Source of the DNA: WYZ-LMO2 sp038731605
GTDB taxonomy: Archaea > Halobacteriota > Archaeoglobi > Archaeoglobales > Archaeoglobaceae
NCBI GenBank assembly: GCA_038731605.1
Contig: JAVYQP010000001.1
Coordinates: 62,001 to 126,000 of the forward strand
Direction of reading: 5' to 3'
DNA length: 64,000 nucleotides
Shown here: piece by piece, positions 25,464 through 34,407 of the stretch
Numbering within the stretch: position 1 is the stretch's first letter
Layout: every line of letters starts with the position of its first letter
The notes under the pieces: generated by a model
The model's database searches: none
Seen by the model: only the letters and a program-made list of their open reading frames with translations
Told to the model about the DNA's origin: nothing
Translations under genes and position numbers: made by a program

Positions 25464-27754
25464 ACCAGAAATCTGCTCATTCCTCTACGCCAAGCTTCTT
25501 CCGCTTCGAAGACATCACATGCGAAACTCTTGAAGTCTATTTTTTCACCCTCGCTGAACCCAATTATCTCAGCTTTCAAACCCTTGTTTCTCATGAAGTC
25601 GACGAAATTTTCTGCACTGTGCTCTTTTATCTCAACGATCCACCTCGTGTTCGACTCCGAGAAAAGATCGACGAAGTCGAGGTTTTTCTTAGCCACAAAG
25701 CCTACGTCGAGTCCAAAGCACATCTCTGCGATCGCAACCGCAACTCCGCCCTCGGAAACGTCGTGGCAAGCGCTAACTTTGAACTTCTTAAATGCCTCGA
25801 GCAAAGCCTCGCTGTAATTTTTAAGTTTTTCAGGCGACGTTTTCGGAACTTCGTAGTTCTCGAATCCCATTATCTTCGAGTAAAGGCTACCTCCGAACTC
25901 TCTCTTTGTCTCTCCAACCAAAACAACTGCGCCACCCTTGAAAAAGCTCTCGTTGATGAAAGCGATGTCTTCAACAATCCCGATGCCGAGAAGCGTCGGA
26001 GTTGGTGCAATCGCTGAGAACTTTGTCTCGTTGTAAAAGCTCACGTTCCCGCTGACGCATGGAATTCCGAACTCTTTAGCCATCCAGCCAAGTGCCTTAA
26101 CACTTTCAACAAACTCCCACATCCTTTCTGGCTTTTCTGGGTTTCCGAAGTTGAGGCAGTCGACGAAGGAATGTGGCTTCGAGTTAACAGCGACGAGGTT
26201 TCTGACCATCTCATCAAAAGCACTCGCAGTTCCCCAGTATGGATCCGCTTTGGTCAACCAAGGGTTCACCGCAGTCGCTATTGCGATACCTCTGTTGGAG
26301 GGGGTCGGCTTTATCACCGCAGCGTCGCCGTGGGTTTCGTAGTTTATTTTTCCCTGCAGGGGTCTTAAGATCGTTGAAGCCTTCACCTCGTGGTCGTATT
26401 GCCTTATGACCCATTCCTTGCTCGCAACGTTCGGATGCGAGATCATTCTCATGAAAACATCCTTGTAATCCTTTGGCGTTGGTATCTCTTGCCCCACGAA
26501 TCTCTTTGGTCGCTCGGCGTAGTTTCTGCAATATTCGACTGCCCCAACGATGAACTCGATGTCCATCTCGTAAACCTTGTAGCCGTTGTAGTAGATTCTC
26601 AACATGCGATCGTCGGTTGTTTTCCCGATCACAGTCGCCGGAATATCCCATTTCTGGAAAACATAGAGCACTTCGTCGACCTTCTCTGGTCTCACCGTGA
26701 GCATCATCCTCTCTTGGCTCTCAGAAACCCATATCTCCCAGGGAGCCATCCCCTCCTCCTTTAGAGGGACTTTGTCCAAGTGTATCTCAGCTCCAAATCC
26801 AGCTGCAAACGCCATTTCTCCGACAACGCAACTCAATCCGCCACCACCGAGATCCTTCATTCCAGTTATCAGCCCTTTTTCAACGACTTCAAGGCAGGCG
26901 TGTATCAGGGGCTCCTTCATTATCGGGTTTCCAAGCTGGACAGCGCTCCTCTCTTCTTCGCTCTTCTCACTCAACTCGGCGGATGCAAAGGTTACGCCAT
27001 GGATTCCGTCTCGACCAGTTTTTCCACCAACTAAGACAAAGAGGTCTCCAACGTTCTTAGCTCTGCTCGGAACCACGTTCTTTTTCTTCACGATCCCAAC
27101 GCATCCAACGTTCACAATGCAGTTCGTGAGATATGATCTGTCGAAGAAGACGCAACCGCTGACCGTCGGTATTCCTACTCGGTTGCCGTAATCCCTTATC
27201 CCAGCAACGACCCCTGTGAGCAGGTAATTCGGATGCCTTGTTCCCTTTGGCAACGCCTCGTAACTCGTGTCTAAATCGGCGAAGAAAAGGGGATCGATCA
27301 ACGCAATCGGTTTTGCGCCCATGCAGAGCACGTCTCTTATTATCCCCCCTATTCCCGTTGCAGCCCCGCCGTAGGGCTCGATTGCGGATGGATGGTTGTG
27401 GCTCTCGATCTTCACAACGTAAGCGTATTCTTCGTCGAACTCAACGACTCCAGCGTCTTCTTTTATCGCAGATATGACGTAGGGGTAGCGTGCGTAATCG
27501 TCGATGAGAAAACTCTTCAAGAAATACTTTGAGCTCTTGTAACAACAATGCTCGCTCCAGGCTTGCGCCAAGGACTGGAGCTCTATGTCGTATGGGTTTC
27601 TCCCCTTGTTCCTGAAATACTCTTTTATGAGCTTCATCTCCTGCAAGTTCAGCCCGAGACCCATTTTCTCGCTGATCTCAACCAACTCCTTGTCTCCAGC
27701 GTTCAAAATATCGATTTCGTAGAGCTCGAACGGGACGTTGACTTTTTTGAACAT
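25460..27754 (-). CDS. purL: Phosphoribosylformylglycinamidine synthase subunit PurL
   Basis: A 764-residue small-type PurL that converts FGAR to FGAM using ATP and ammonia supplied by PurQ, with PurS as bridging subunit. The N-terminal motif VKIESHNHPSAIEPYGGAATGIGGIIRD is the ATP-binding PurM-like signature; GLITGMKDLGGGGLS and ACHDVSEGGVAVAIAEM mark the two half domains. Length is typical for the three-subunit enzyme of archaea. It follows purS with a 4-nt gap; purQ is not in the window. Confidence 0.96.
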   Translation of the reverse strand: MFKKVNVPFELYEIDILNAGDKELVEISEKMGLGLNLQEMKLIKEYFRNKGRNPYDIELQSLAQAWSEHCCYKSSKYFLKSFLIDDYARYPYVISAIKEDAGVVEFDEEYAYVVKIESHNHPSAIEPYGGAATGIGGIIRDVLCMGAKPIALIDPLFFADLDTSYEALPKGTRHPNYLLTGVVAGIRDYGNRVGIPTVSGCVFFDRSYLTNCIVNVGCVGIVKKKNVVPSRAKNVGDLFVLVGGKTGRDGIHGVTFASAELSEKSEEERSAVQLGNPIMKEPLIHACLEVVEKGLITGMKDLGGGGLSCVVGEMAFAAGFGAEIHLDKVPLKEEGMAPWEIWVSESQERMMLTVRPEKVDEVLYVFQKWDIPATVIGKTTDDRMLRIYYNGYKVYEMDIEFIVGAVEYCRNYAERPKRFVGQEIPTPKDYKDVFMRMISHPNVASKEWVIRQYDHEVKASTILRPLQGKINYETHGDAAVIKPTPSNRGIAIATAVNPWLTKADPYWGTASAFDEMVRNLVAVNSKPHSFVDCLNFGNPEKPERMWEFVESVKALGWMAKEFGIPCVSGNVSFYNETKFSAIAPTPTLLGIGIVEDIAFINESFFKGGAVVLVGETKREFGGSLYSKIMGFENYEVPKTSPEKLKNYSEALLEAFKKFKVSACHDVSEGGVAVAIAEMCFGLDVGFVAKKNLDFVDLFSESNTRWIVEIKEHSAENFVDFMRNKGLKAEIIGFSEGEKIDFKSFACDVFEAEEAWRRGMSRFLV

Positions 27755-27758
27755 CTAA

Positions 27759-28001
27759 TCACCCGATCCAGTTGATCCTGAACCTCTGAATCACGGGATT
27801 TGCTAAGAGCTTTTCGCACATCTCCTTTATCTCTTTCTCAGCCTCTTCTCTACTCTTCGCATCTATCTCGATTCTGAAGACCTTTACCGCAGAGACCTTT
27901 TTAACCCTCTTGAAACCAAGGAGCCTCAAAGCCTTCAACGTCGACTCTCCTTCTGGATCCGCAACCCCTTCTTTCAGCTCTATGTAGACGTCTGCAATCA
28001 T
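27759..28001 (-). CDS. purS: Phosphoribosylformylglycinamidine synthase subunit PurS
   Basis: An 80-residue PurS, starting at ATG 28001 (MIADVYIELKEGVADPEGESTL); longer frames lack homology. LLGFKRVKKVSAVKVFRIEID is the family core. PurS dimerises and docks PurQ onto PurL so that ammonia can channel. A T-rich minus-strand box centred near 28026 lies about 25 nt from the ATG, so the purSL transcript is probably leaderless. Confidence 0.93.
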   Translation of the reverse strand: MIADVYIELKEGVADPEGESTLKALRLLGFKRVKKVSAVKVFRIEIDAKSREEAEKEIKEMCEKLLANPVIQRFRINWIG

Positions 28002-28078
28002 AGACGCACTGAGCCTTTCGAGAATAAAAACCTGATGCGAATGGAATAAATTAAATAGCACGAATAAATTACCTATAA
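28002..28078. promoter_or_regulatory. Divergent promoters for purSL and the eight-cysteine protein
   Basis: On the plus strand, ATTAAA (28050-28055) lies 26.5 nt from the ATG at 28079. On the minus strand, a TTTTTATT box near 28026 lies about 25 nt from the purS ATG at 28001. Neither start codon has a ribosome-binding site. Confidence 0.5.
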
Positions 28079-28696
28079 ATGCTCCCGTGGAAAAATCTTA
28101 GCATGAAGAAGAAACTCGTTGCACTTGCGATCGTTGCAGTGGTTGCGCTACTGATCTCCTCGCAACTCGTGGAGAGGAATAAAAGCTCAAATCCGAGCAC
28201 AGCTACGAGCTACGAAGTTCTGAACTGCTCGAGCTTCGGAGAATACAGGAACTACTACGTGTTCGATGAAAACTCGAAAACGATCTACGCTTTCGTAACC
28301 GTGAACTGCGGGAGCGACGAAGTTTTGGTCCAAAAGGAAGATGGAAAGATAAAGATCGTCGAAAGGGATTACGACGGCTTATTGATGAGATGCGTTTGCC
28401 AGAAGGAGGTTAGGGTTTACAACGTAAGCGATAGCGTTGTCGAGTTCGTGAACTGGGGGAACGAGTCTATTAAACTTGAGAAGGGCGAAGCAATTGACGC
28501 TGGAGGTTTCTGCGGGTTCTCAACTTTTGCGGAGTGCAAAGAGGACAGCGACTGCAAGATCGGCGGATGTTCTGGAGAAGTTTGTATGGGTGTCAAGGAA
28601 GATATCTTCACGATCTGCATATACCGAGACTGCTACGATCGAATTAAATTCAACGTGAGTTGCAAGTGTGTCAACAACAAGTGTAGGTGGGTCTAA
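28079..28696 (+). CDS. Secreted or anchored eight-cysteine-cluster protein
   Basis: A 205-residue protein with an N-terminal hydrophobic segment (KKKLVALAIVAVVALLISS). The C-terminal 60 residues contain a dense cysteine pattern (CGFSTFAEC, SDCKIGGCSGEVC, TICIYRDC, SCKCVNNKC) like the archaeal eight-cysteine-cluster domain, expected to be disulfide-linked outside the cell. Five N-glycosylation sequons are present (NKS, NCS, NVS, NES, NVS). ATG 28079 is 26.5 nt from a TATA box; ATG 28103 is a second choice. Function unknown. Confidence 0.7.
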   Translation: MLPWKNLSMKKKLVALAIVAVVALLISSQLVERNKSSNPSTATSYEVLNCSSFGEYRNYYVFDENSKTIYAFVTVNCGSDEVLVQKEDGKIKIVERDYDGLLMRCVCQKEVRVYNVSDSVVEFVNWGNESIKLEKGEAIDAGGFCGFSTFAECKEDSDCKIGGCSGEVCMGVKEDIFTICIYRDCYDRIKFNVSCKCVNNKCRWV

Positions 28697-28726
28697 GTTT
28701 TTTTAACCACCCCTTTACCTTTTTTG

Positions 28727-29971
28727 ATGATCCTCTCCAAAGACTTTGGCGAAACGAAGGCAAAGATCCTTGGGAAAATCTTGGATGATTACGTAGTTTG
28801 CAAGTCGAGGTTTGGAAATGCTCTGAGCTCAGATCCGAGCTTTATTGTAGTCGAAAAGCCCGAGAGCTCTACAGTGATACCAGACTTCTTTATCGAGAAG
28901 TATCAAAGGGCGATCGAGAGAGCAAGGGAGGTTGCGATCTCAAAGCTAAGGAACGTTCCATACACAAGAAGAGTTTCGATTCCGCTTTGGAGCCCAGAGG
29001 AGCATTACTCGAAGAATCCTGTTGCGATCACGGAGATCTCGTTTCTCTTCGACGAGAAGCTCCATTTGACTGCTTACTTTCGCTCCTTAGAATGTTTGAA
29101 CTACTTTGACAACAACTTCCACTTCCTCTCCAAGACCCTTGAAGAGGTTGCGAGCGAAACAGAACTTGAAGCTGGGAGCGTTGCGATGCTCGTCGCAATC
29201 CCTCATGTCTACGAGAGGGACAAGAAAAGGGCAGAAGAGTTTGCGAAGGATTGCAAGGAAATCTATGGCTACACGAGCCTCGGAACGCATTTGGTCGAGG
29301 ACTACATATCCTCAGCCTGGCATTCTGCGATGGAAATCGTTTACAATTACGGAAAGTTCAAGGCTACGGAGTGGGACATGTTCGAAAGCCAAAGAAGGAG
29401 CAAGTTCGTCCATAGATTGTTCATCGAAGTCAAGAAGCCAGAAGAAAATAAACTGCACGACAAAGCACCGTTCACCGAGAATTACTGCTTGGACTACGCA
29501 ATCAGCTACGTGATCGGAGAAAGCTTTGAAAGGGTTTCGAGCTCATTGCTTAAGGAAGGGGAGGAATACACATACGCAGAGAGGGCGAGGTTTTGCGAGA
29601 AGGACGAAGTGAAGGTGGACCAGCTCTTTGAAGTTTTGCAGAAGCTAAAGGCTGACAAGTGTAGGAGAGATTGTTACGTTGGGATTTCAAGGCTCTGGGA
29701 CTTAGAGAGCAAGGATCCGCCTTGTCTACGTGGTTATCAGTTCGTAGGAAGGAAAGAGACACTTAAGGGCATTTTCTACATGCGTTCGAACGACATCTAT
29801 GGAGCGATGCATGCGAACATGGTTGCATTTGCTTTGCTAACGAAGCTCGTTTCCGAGCTAACGGGGTTCAAAAGCTACGAATACATGCACTTCGCAGTCG
29901 ATGCGCACGTTTACGAGGGATTTTTGAACGCCGTGAGGGAAATACTATATCCCAAGATGAAAAAACGCTAA
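28727..29971 (+). CDS. Tandem thymidylate-synthase-fold protein
   Basis: A 414-residue protein in which both halves look like thymidylate synthase. The C-terminal half (about residues 300-410) has an R..W region, DPPCLRGYQF with the nucleophile-position Cys, MRSNDIYGAMHANMVAFALL and DAHVYE. The N-terminal half has VSIPLW, NPVAITEISF (no Cys), FRSLECLNYFDNN and IPHVYE. The His after the catalytic Cys in ThyA is Leu here. It may be a pyrimidine methylase or hydroxymethylase variant, or a non-catalytic relative. ATG 28727 is favoured over TTG 28724. The stop overlaps convergent livF by 4 nt. Confidence 0.65.
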   Translation: MILSKDFGETKAKILGKILDDYVVCKSRFGNALSSDPSFIVVEKPESSTVIPDFFIEKYQRAIERAREVAISKLRNVPYTRRVSIPLWSPEEHYSKNPVAITEISFLFDEKLHLTAYFRSLECLNYFDNNFHFLSKTLEEVASETELEAGSVAMLVAIPHVYERDKKRAEEFAKDCKEIYGYTSLGTHLVEDYISSAWHSAMEIVYNYGKFKATEWDMFESQRRSKFVHRLFIEVKKPEENKLHDKAPFTENYCLDYAISYVIGESFERVSSSLLKEGEEYTYAERARFCEKDEVKVDQLFEVLQKLKADKCRRDCYVGISRLWDLESKDPPCLRGYQFVGRKETLKGIFYMRSNDIYGAMHANMVAFALLTKLVSELTGFKSYEYMHFAVDAHVYEGFLNAVREILYPKMKKR

Positions 29972-30642
29972 CTGAAATAGCTTTTTTCCATTCTCTCAAG
30001 CTCAGAAACATCACCGCTGTCGACGATTTCTCCGTTGGAGAGAACGTAAACTCGATCTGCAACGTCTGCGATAAGGCTTAGATTCTGCTCAACTACGAGT
30101 ATCGAGACTCCGAGCTCTTTTATCCTCTTAACGACTTGCGTAAGCGTCTCCACGACGACGGGAGCTAATCCAAAGCTCGGCTCGTCGAGCAGGAGTAGTT
30201 TGGGCTTGAACATCAAAGCCCTTGCAATTGCGAGCATCTGTTGCTCTCCACCGCTCAGAGTTCCTGCAAGCTGGTCTTCACGCTCCTTTAGCTTCGGGAA
30301 AATCTCATAGACGTTTTCGAGATCCTTAAAGCCCGTTATGAGCAAGTTATCCTTAACGCTCATCTTTGGGAAAATCCTTCTACCCTCTGGACTTATCGCA
30401 ATCCCCAAGGAAATCCTCTTGTGCGTCCTTAGCCTTGAGATCTCGGTTCCGTTGAAGAAGATTCTACCCCTCGTTTTTACGAGCCCACAGATAGCTTTCA
30501 GCAACGTCGTCTTCCCAGCACCGTTTGGACCAAGGATTGCAACGGTCTCGCCTTTGTTGAGTTCGAGGTTTACTCCTCTCAGCACGTCCCCCTTCCCATA
30601 GGATGCGTAGAGATCCTCAACCCTTAACATACTTGCTTCCAA
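29968..30642 (-). CDS. livF: Branched-chain amino acid-type ABC transporter ATPase LivF
   Basis: A 224-residue ABC ATPase: Walker A GPNGAGKTT, signature LSGGEQQMLAIARAL, Walker B LLLLDEPSFGLAP, switch His in VVEQN-LSL region. The SGGEQQM form and the FGLAP after Walker B are typical of LivF. It energises import together with LivG, LivH, LivM and the binding protein LivK. It overlaps livG by 26 nt. The true substrate may be branched-chain amino acids, other amino acids or related small molecules. Confidence 0.88.
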   Translation of the reverse strand: MEASMLRVEDLYASYGKGDVLRGVNLELNKGETVAILGPNGAGKTTLLKAICGLVKTRGRIFFNGTEISRLRTHKRISLGIAISPEGRRIFPKMSVKDNLLITGFKDLENVYEIFPKLKEREDQLAGTLSGGEQQMLAIARALMFKPKLLLLDEPSFGLAPVVVETLTQVVKRIKELGVSILVVEQNLSLIADVADRVYVLSNGEIVDSGDVSELERMEKSYFS

Positions 30643-31297
30643 AATACGCCTCCCTCACCGCTTTATCCTCGAGCACATCTTCTGGGTTTCCGTCGAATAT
30701 GAGCTTTCCACCGTTCAGAACAACGACTCGATCCACTGTGCTTAGGAGCTCTCTCATCCTGTGCTCAACGATTGCAATCGAAGTCCCATTTCCACCGATC
30801 TCCTTTATTATGCCCATTATCTTCTCTGCTTCTCTTCTGCTCAGACCAGAAAACGGCTCGTCAAGGAGAAGGAGTCTTGGTTTTCTTGCGAACGCCATTG
30901 CAATACTCAGTCTCCTCAGTTCGCCTTGCGACAAGTTCTTTGCAAGCTCTTTTCTCTTTGCTTCGAGGTCAAAGTCTCTGAGAACGCTGAGATCGTCGCT
31001 TACCGTTAAGATATTCTCCTCGACGCTCATGTTTTCGAAGACCTTTATCATCTGGAAAGTTCTAATGATCCCAAGTTTTGCGAGCTCGCTTGGCTTTTTG
31101 CCTACTACGTTTCTCTCTTGGAAAAGAATCCTCCCAGCGTCAGGTTTTAAGAAACCCGAGATTATATTGAAGAGTGTTGTTTTTCCAGCACCGTTCGGTC
31201 CGAGGATTCCGAGCTTCTCCTTCTTCATTTCAAGCGAAATGCTGTCGAGAACCCTGAACCCACCGAAACTCTTTGAAATATCGATGAGCCTTAGCAT
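30617..31297 (-). CDS. livG: Branched-chain amino acid-type ABC transporter ATPase LivG
   Basis: A 226-residue ABC ATPase starting at ATG 31297 (MLRLIDISKSFGGFRVLD). Walker A is GPNGAGKTT, the signature is LSQGELRRLSIAMAF and Walker B LLLLDEPFSGLS. IRTFQMIKVFENMSVEENI is the typical LivG Q-loop region. It is the first gene of the left arm and is read away from livK. TTTAAA at 31320-31325 is 25.5 nt from its ATG, so it is probably leaderless. Confidence 0.88.
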   Translation of the reverse strand: MLRLIDISKSFGGFRVLDSISLEMKKEKLGILGPNGAGKTTLFNIISGFLKPDAGRILFQERNVVGKKPSELAKLGIIRTFQMIKVFENMSVEENILTVSDDLSVLRDFDLEAKRKELAKNLSQGELRRLSIAMAFARKPRLLLLDEPFSGLSRREAEKIMGIIKEIGGNGTSIAIVEHRMRELLSTVDRVVVLNGGKLIFDGNPEDVLEDKAVREAYFGSKYVKG

Positions 31298-31347
31298 GTG
31301 TGTATCTAAGATGCAAAGTTTTAAATACTTTTCCTCGAGCAGAGAGC
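31298..31347. promoter_or_regulatory. Symmetric bidirectional promoter of livFG and livKHM
   Basis: A single palindromic TTTAAA at 31320-31325 (centre 31322.5) lies exactly 25.5 nt from the A of the livG ATG (31297) and exactly 25.5 nt from the A of the livK ATG (31348). No second AT box or ribosome-binding site is seen in the 50-nt gap. One box thus appears to set both leaderless starts and would balance the two arms of the transporter. Confidence 0.6.
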
Positions 31348-32607
31348 ATGCGTTGGGCTGTATTAGTTGCGTTGGCACTGCTCATAGCCTTGTGTGCTAT
31401 GCCAGAGCAACAGCAGGCTACTTCAGGGCAAAAGAGAGACAAGGTCGTGATCGGAGTCTTGGCTCCAATGTCTCTCCCCGAGGGAACTGCGCAAGAGAAA
31501 GCGGTGAAGCTCGCTGTGGAGGAGATAAACGCAAAGGGCGGGATTCTTGGATACAGGGTCGAAGTCGTCGTGGGCGATGACAAACTCGACCCGAGCGTTG
31601 GCAGTGCTGAGTTTAAGAGACTTGCAACGGTTGAAAAAGCGGACGTGATCATCGGTGGATTTTCGAGCGGAGTTATGTTGGCAACGATGGAAATCATGGC
31701 AGAAACTAAGACTCTTTTCTTAGCAGACGCATCCTCACCTTCGCATTCTGCAAAGGTTGCTGAGAACTACGAGAAATACAAGTATTGGTTCAGGATTGCG
31801 CAGAACAATGCAACAACGTTCGCATACGATATTGCAGATATGATCAAGTTTCTGCGGAACAATGGCTATGAGGTTAAGAAGATCTATATAATAAGGGACG
31901 AGCACATATGGGCAGAAGATGTGATGAAAGCTCTGAGACCTCTACTCGCAGATTTAAGGGTTGAGATCGTCAAAGATGTCCAAATTCCACGCAACTACGC
32001 AGAATACGAGTCTTTGATACTCGATGCAGAGAAGTTGGACGCAGATCTAATAGTCCCAATTCTCGCCCTAACGGGAACTGGCGATGTTCTCGTGAAAAGA
32101 TGGGCGGAGCTGAAGCCAAAGATACTCCTTGCGGGACACGACTTGGCTGCGATCGATTATGGGTTCTACAACAAAACAAACGGAGCTGCGAACTACGTTA
32201 TCTTCCTTGCAGATGGTGGTGCTCTTGTCACTGCGCCCATTACCGAGCTTTGCAAGGAATTCATTGAGAAATACAGGGCAAAGTATGGTCACTACCCAGA
32301 GGCGCATCAGGCTTACGGAGCTTACGACGCAGTTTACCTATACAAGAGAGTCGTGGAAGAGGCGAGCAAGAATGGGGAGAAAGATCCGTTCAACGCAGAA
32401 ACGCTCGTGAAATACTTGGAGAGATTCAACGAATCTAACCCAGTAATCCTCACGAGACCCATAGCCTTCACCGCAAACCACGACTTGGCTTGGGGAGACA
32501 AAACGATCAGGAACTGGATCTCGCAGTGGCAGGATGGAAAGCAGGTGATATTGTATCCGGAGCACGTGGCTACTGGGAAACTAAAGCTACCGCCTTGGAT
32601 GAGCTAA
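31348..32607 (+). CDS. ABC transporter substrate-binding protein (LivK-like)
   Basis: A 419-residue periplasmic-binding-protein type I receptor. Hydrophobic signal WAVLVALALLIALC ends with a Cys that could carry a lipid anchor, though the lipobox is imperfect. KRDKVVIGVLAPMSLPEGTAQEKAVKLAVEEINAKGG is the classic start of the Leu/Ile/Val-binding fold; IGGFSSGVMLATMEIMAE is the first ligand-loop region. The start at ATG 31348 is fixed by the TATA spacing. It leads livHM with a 4-nt gap. Confidence 0.87.
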   Translation: MRWAVLVALALLIALCAMPEQQQATSGQKRDKVVIGVLAPMSLPEGTAQEKAVKLAVEEINAKGGILGYRVEVVVGDDKLDPSVGSAEFKRLATVEKADVIIGGFSSGVMLATMEIMAETKTLFLADASSPSHSAKVAENYEKYKYWFRIAQNNATTFAYDIADMIKFLRNNGYEVKKIYIIRDEHIWAEDVMKALRPLLADLRVEIVKDVQIPRNYAEYESLILDAEKLDADLIVPILALTGTGDVLVKRWAELKPKILLAGHDLAAIDYGFYNKTNGAANYVIFLADGGALVTAPITELCKEFIEKYRAKYGHYPEAHQAYGAYDAVYLYKRVVEEASKNGEKDPFNAETLVKYLERFNESNPVILTRPIAFTANHDLAWGDKTIRNWISQWQDGKQVILYPEHVATGKLKLPPWMS

Positions 32608-32611
32608 GGCT

Positions 32612-33469
32612 ATGATCGAACTGCTGGAGATAGCGGTCTTCGGAACAGCAATGGGCGGGATCTTCGCACTGCTTGCGTCAGGTTTTTCCTTAATTTTTGG
32701 TGTTTCACGCATCCTAAACTTCGCTCACGGCGTTTGCTTTGCAGTTTCTGCTTATGTTGCAATCTATTTGACTAAGGAGCTCTCTACAGACCTCTTTTCG
32801 GCGTCGTTCCTTGGAGTTCTCTTCGCAGTTCTCATAGGTTTCGTTGTCTACGCCCTCACGAGACCAATTCGCCACAACGTCGTAATGGTCATAATAGTAA
32901 CCCTCGCCTTTGCGTTGCTGGTAGAGCAATTCCTACTCCTTAGCTTTGGAAACCGTGGCTTGACAATGCCTCCTTTTGTCGAAGGGGTTCAAGTTGTGTA
33001 TGAAAATCTGAGGATAGCGAAGATCAGACTTCTTGCAATCGCAATCGCAGTTGCAATCCTCATAGCCCTGGAGGTTTTTATAAGCAAAACCCTCATTGGA
33101 AAGAGGATCAACGCAGTATCGCAGGACAGCGAAGCTTCGATGCTCATCGGAATCGATGTGGAAAAAGTTCTAATAGCAACTTTTGCACTCTCTTCCGCCC
33201 TTGCGGGGATTGCGGGAATTTTGTATGCGCAGATCTTCAACGTTTACCCAGCGACGATCCTTCGGGTTCTGATCTATGCGTTCGCAGTCGTCATCCTTGG
33301 TGGGCTCGGTAGCTTCCGTGGTAGCGTTCTTGCTTCGTTCATCATCGGCTACATCTTTGTAGCGACGATGAAAACTCTTGGCGCTCAATGGTCGGAGTTC
33401 GTCATGTTGATAACGATCATCGCAATCCTTGCGGTAAGACCCACGGGTCTCTTCGGGGTGAGAGAATGA
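32612..33469 (+). CDS. livH: Branched-chain amino acid-type ABC permease LivH
   Basis: A 285-residue membrane protein with about eight helices. AMGGIFALLASGFSLIFGVSRILNFAHG and AGIAGILYA, plus VVILGGLGSFRGSVLASFIIGY, are LivH family blocks; the last includes the ATPase-contact EAA-like loop. It forms the channel with LivM. Its stop codon overlaps the livM start as ATGA. Confidence 0.9.
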   Translation: MIELLEIAVFGTAMGGIFALLASGFSLIFGVSRILNFAHGVCFAVSAYVAIYLTKELSTDLFSASFLGVLFAVLIGFVVYALTRPIRHNVVMVIIVTLAFALLVEQFLLLSFGNRGLTMPPFVEGVQVVYENLRIAKIRLLAIAIAVAILIALEVFISKTLIGKRINAVSQDSEASMLIGIDVEKVLIATFALSSALAGIAGILYAQIFNVYPATILRVLIYAFAVVILGGLGSFRGSVLASFIIGYIFVATMKTLGAQWSEFVMLITIIAILAVRPTGLFGVRE

Positions 33470-34407
33470 AAGCTCTGGTTCCCTTAGCGTTGCTCTTGGT
33501 CTTTCTCCCAATGTTTGTGCCAAGCGCCTATCTCTACTTGATCGGGCTCGCATTAATCTTTGCAATCCTCGTAGCGAGCTGGGATCTGATGGTTGGATAC
33601 ACTGGACAAGTCAACCTCGGGCACACGACGTTCGTAGGGCTCGGAGCTTACGTCACTGCAATTCTCCAAGTTCCGTCGAGGATTGGGGTAGCTTTGGATG
33701 TTCACCCATTTTTGGCGATACTCTTGGCTGGGATTTTTTCGGCGTTCGTCGGGCTGGCAATAGGACTGCTCACGCTGAGACTCAAGGGCTATTACTTCGC
33801 CTTAGTGACAGCAATTCTTCCGCTCGTCTTCATGCAGAAAGTCTTTGTATGGCGAAGCGTATTTGGAGGGGAAGAGGGGTTCTCAATTCCATCGGAGAAG
33901 CTCTTGGTTGCGAGCACACTTGAAAAATACTACGTTGCGGTTGCGTTTGCAGTGATTTCGATCGCTATAATGCTTGTAATAACAAAGAGCAAAATTGGGC
34001 TGAGATTTAAAGCGATTAGGGACAGCGAGGAATTGGCTGAAGCACTCGGCATCGATACTACGAAGTACAAAGTCTTAGCCTTTGTGCTGAGCTCGTTTTT
34101 CGCAGGAATTGCTGGGGCTATTTTCGTCAACTACCGTCTGACAGTCGCTCCCGATCTCTACGACGTTCCGCTCATGCTTTTGATCATTCTCTCCGCAGTC
34201 ATTGGTGGACTCGGAACGCTTTGGGGTCCTTTTCTGATGGGCATTCTCGTTTACCTTGCGAAGAACTGGTGGCTGACAGCGTTCAGATCTGGGATCGTGA
34301 ACGAAGAGATCATACTCTATGCGATCCTAATTGTGGTAGCGATTCTAATGCCAAAAGGAGTCTACAACGAGATTCAGGAAAAATTCAGAAGGAAATCTGG
34401 ATCTTAG
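33466..34407 (+). CDS. livM: Branched-chain amino acid-type ABC permease LivM
   Basis: A 313-residue permease, partner of LivH, starting at ATG 33466 in the ATGA overlap. VASWDLMVGYTGQVNLGHTTFVGLGAY is the LivM signature and ALGIDTTKYKVLAFVLSSFFAGIAGA and GGLGTLWGPFLMG the cytoplasmic coupling region. Around nine helices. It is the last gene of the right arm; the convergent MscS-like gene overlaps its stop by 4 nt. Confidence 0.9.
   Translation: MKALVPLALLLVFLPMFVPSAYLYLIGLALIFAILVASWDLMVGYTGQVNLGHTTFVGLGAYVTAILQVPSRIGVALDVHPFLAILLAGIFSAFVGLAIGLLTLRLKGYYFALVTAILPLVFMQKVFVWRSVFGGEEGFSIPSEKLLVASTLEKYYVAVAFAVISIAIMLVITKSKIGLRFKAIRDSEELAEALGIDTTKYKVLAFVLSSFFAGIAGAIFVNYRLTVAPDLYDVPLMLLIILSAVIGGLGTLWGPFLMGILVYLAKNWWLTAFRSGIVNEEIILYAILIVVAILMPKGVYNEIQEKFRRKSGS

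Noticed and set aside
25460..26017. Plus-strand open frame opposite the 3' end of purL
   Set aside because: PurL motifs are continuous on the minus strand here; the plus frame is a composition shadow.
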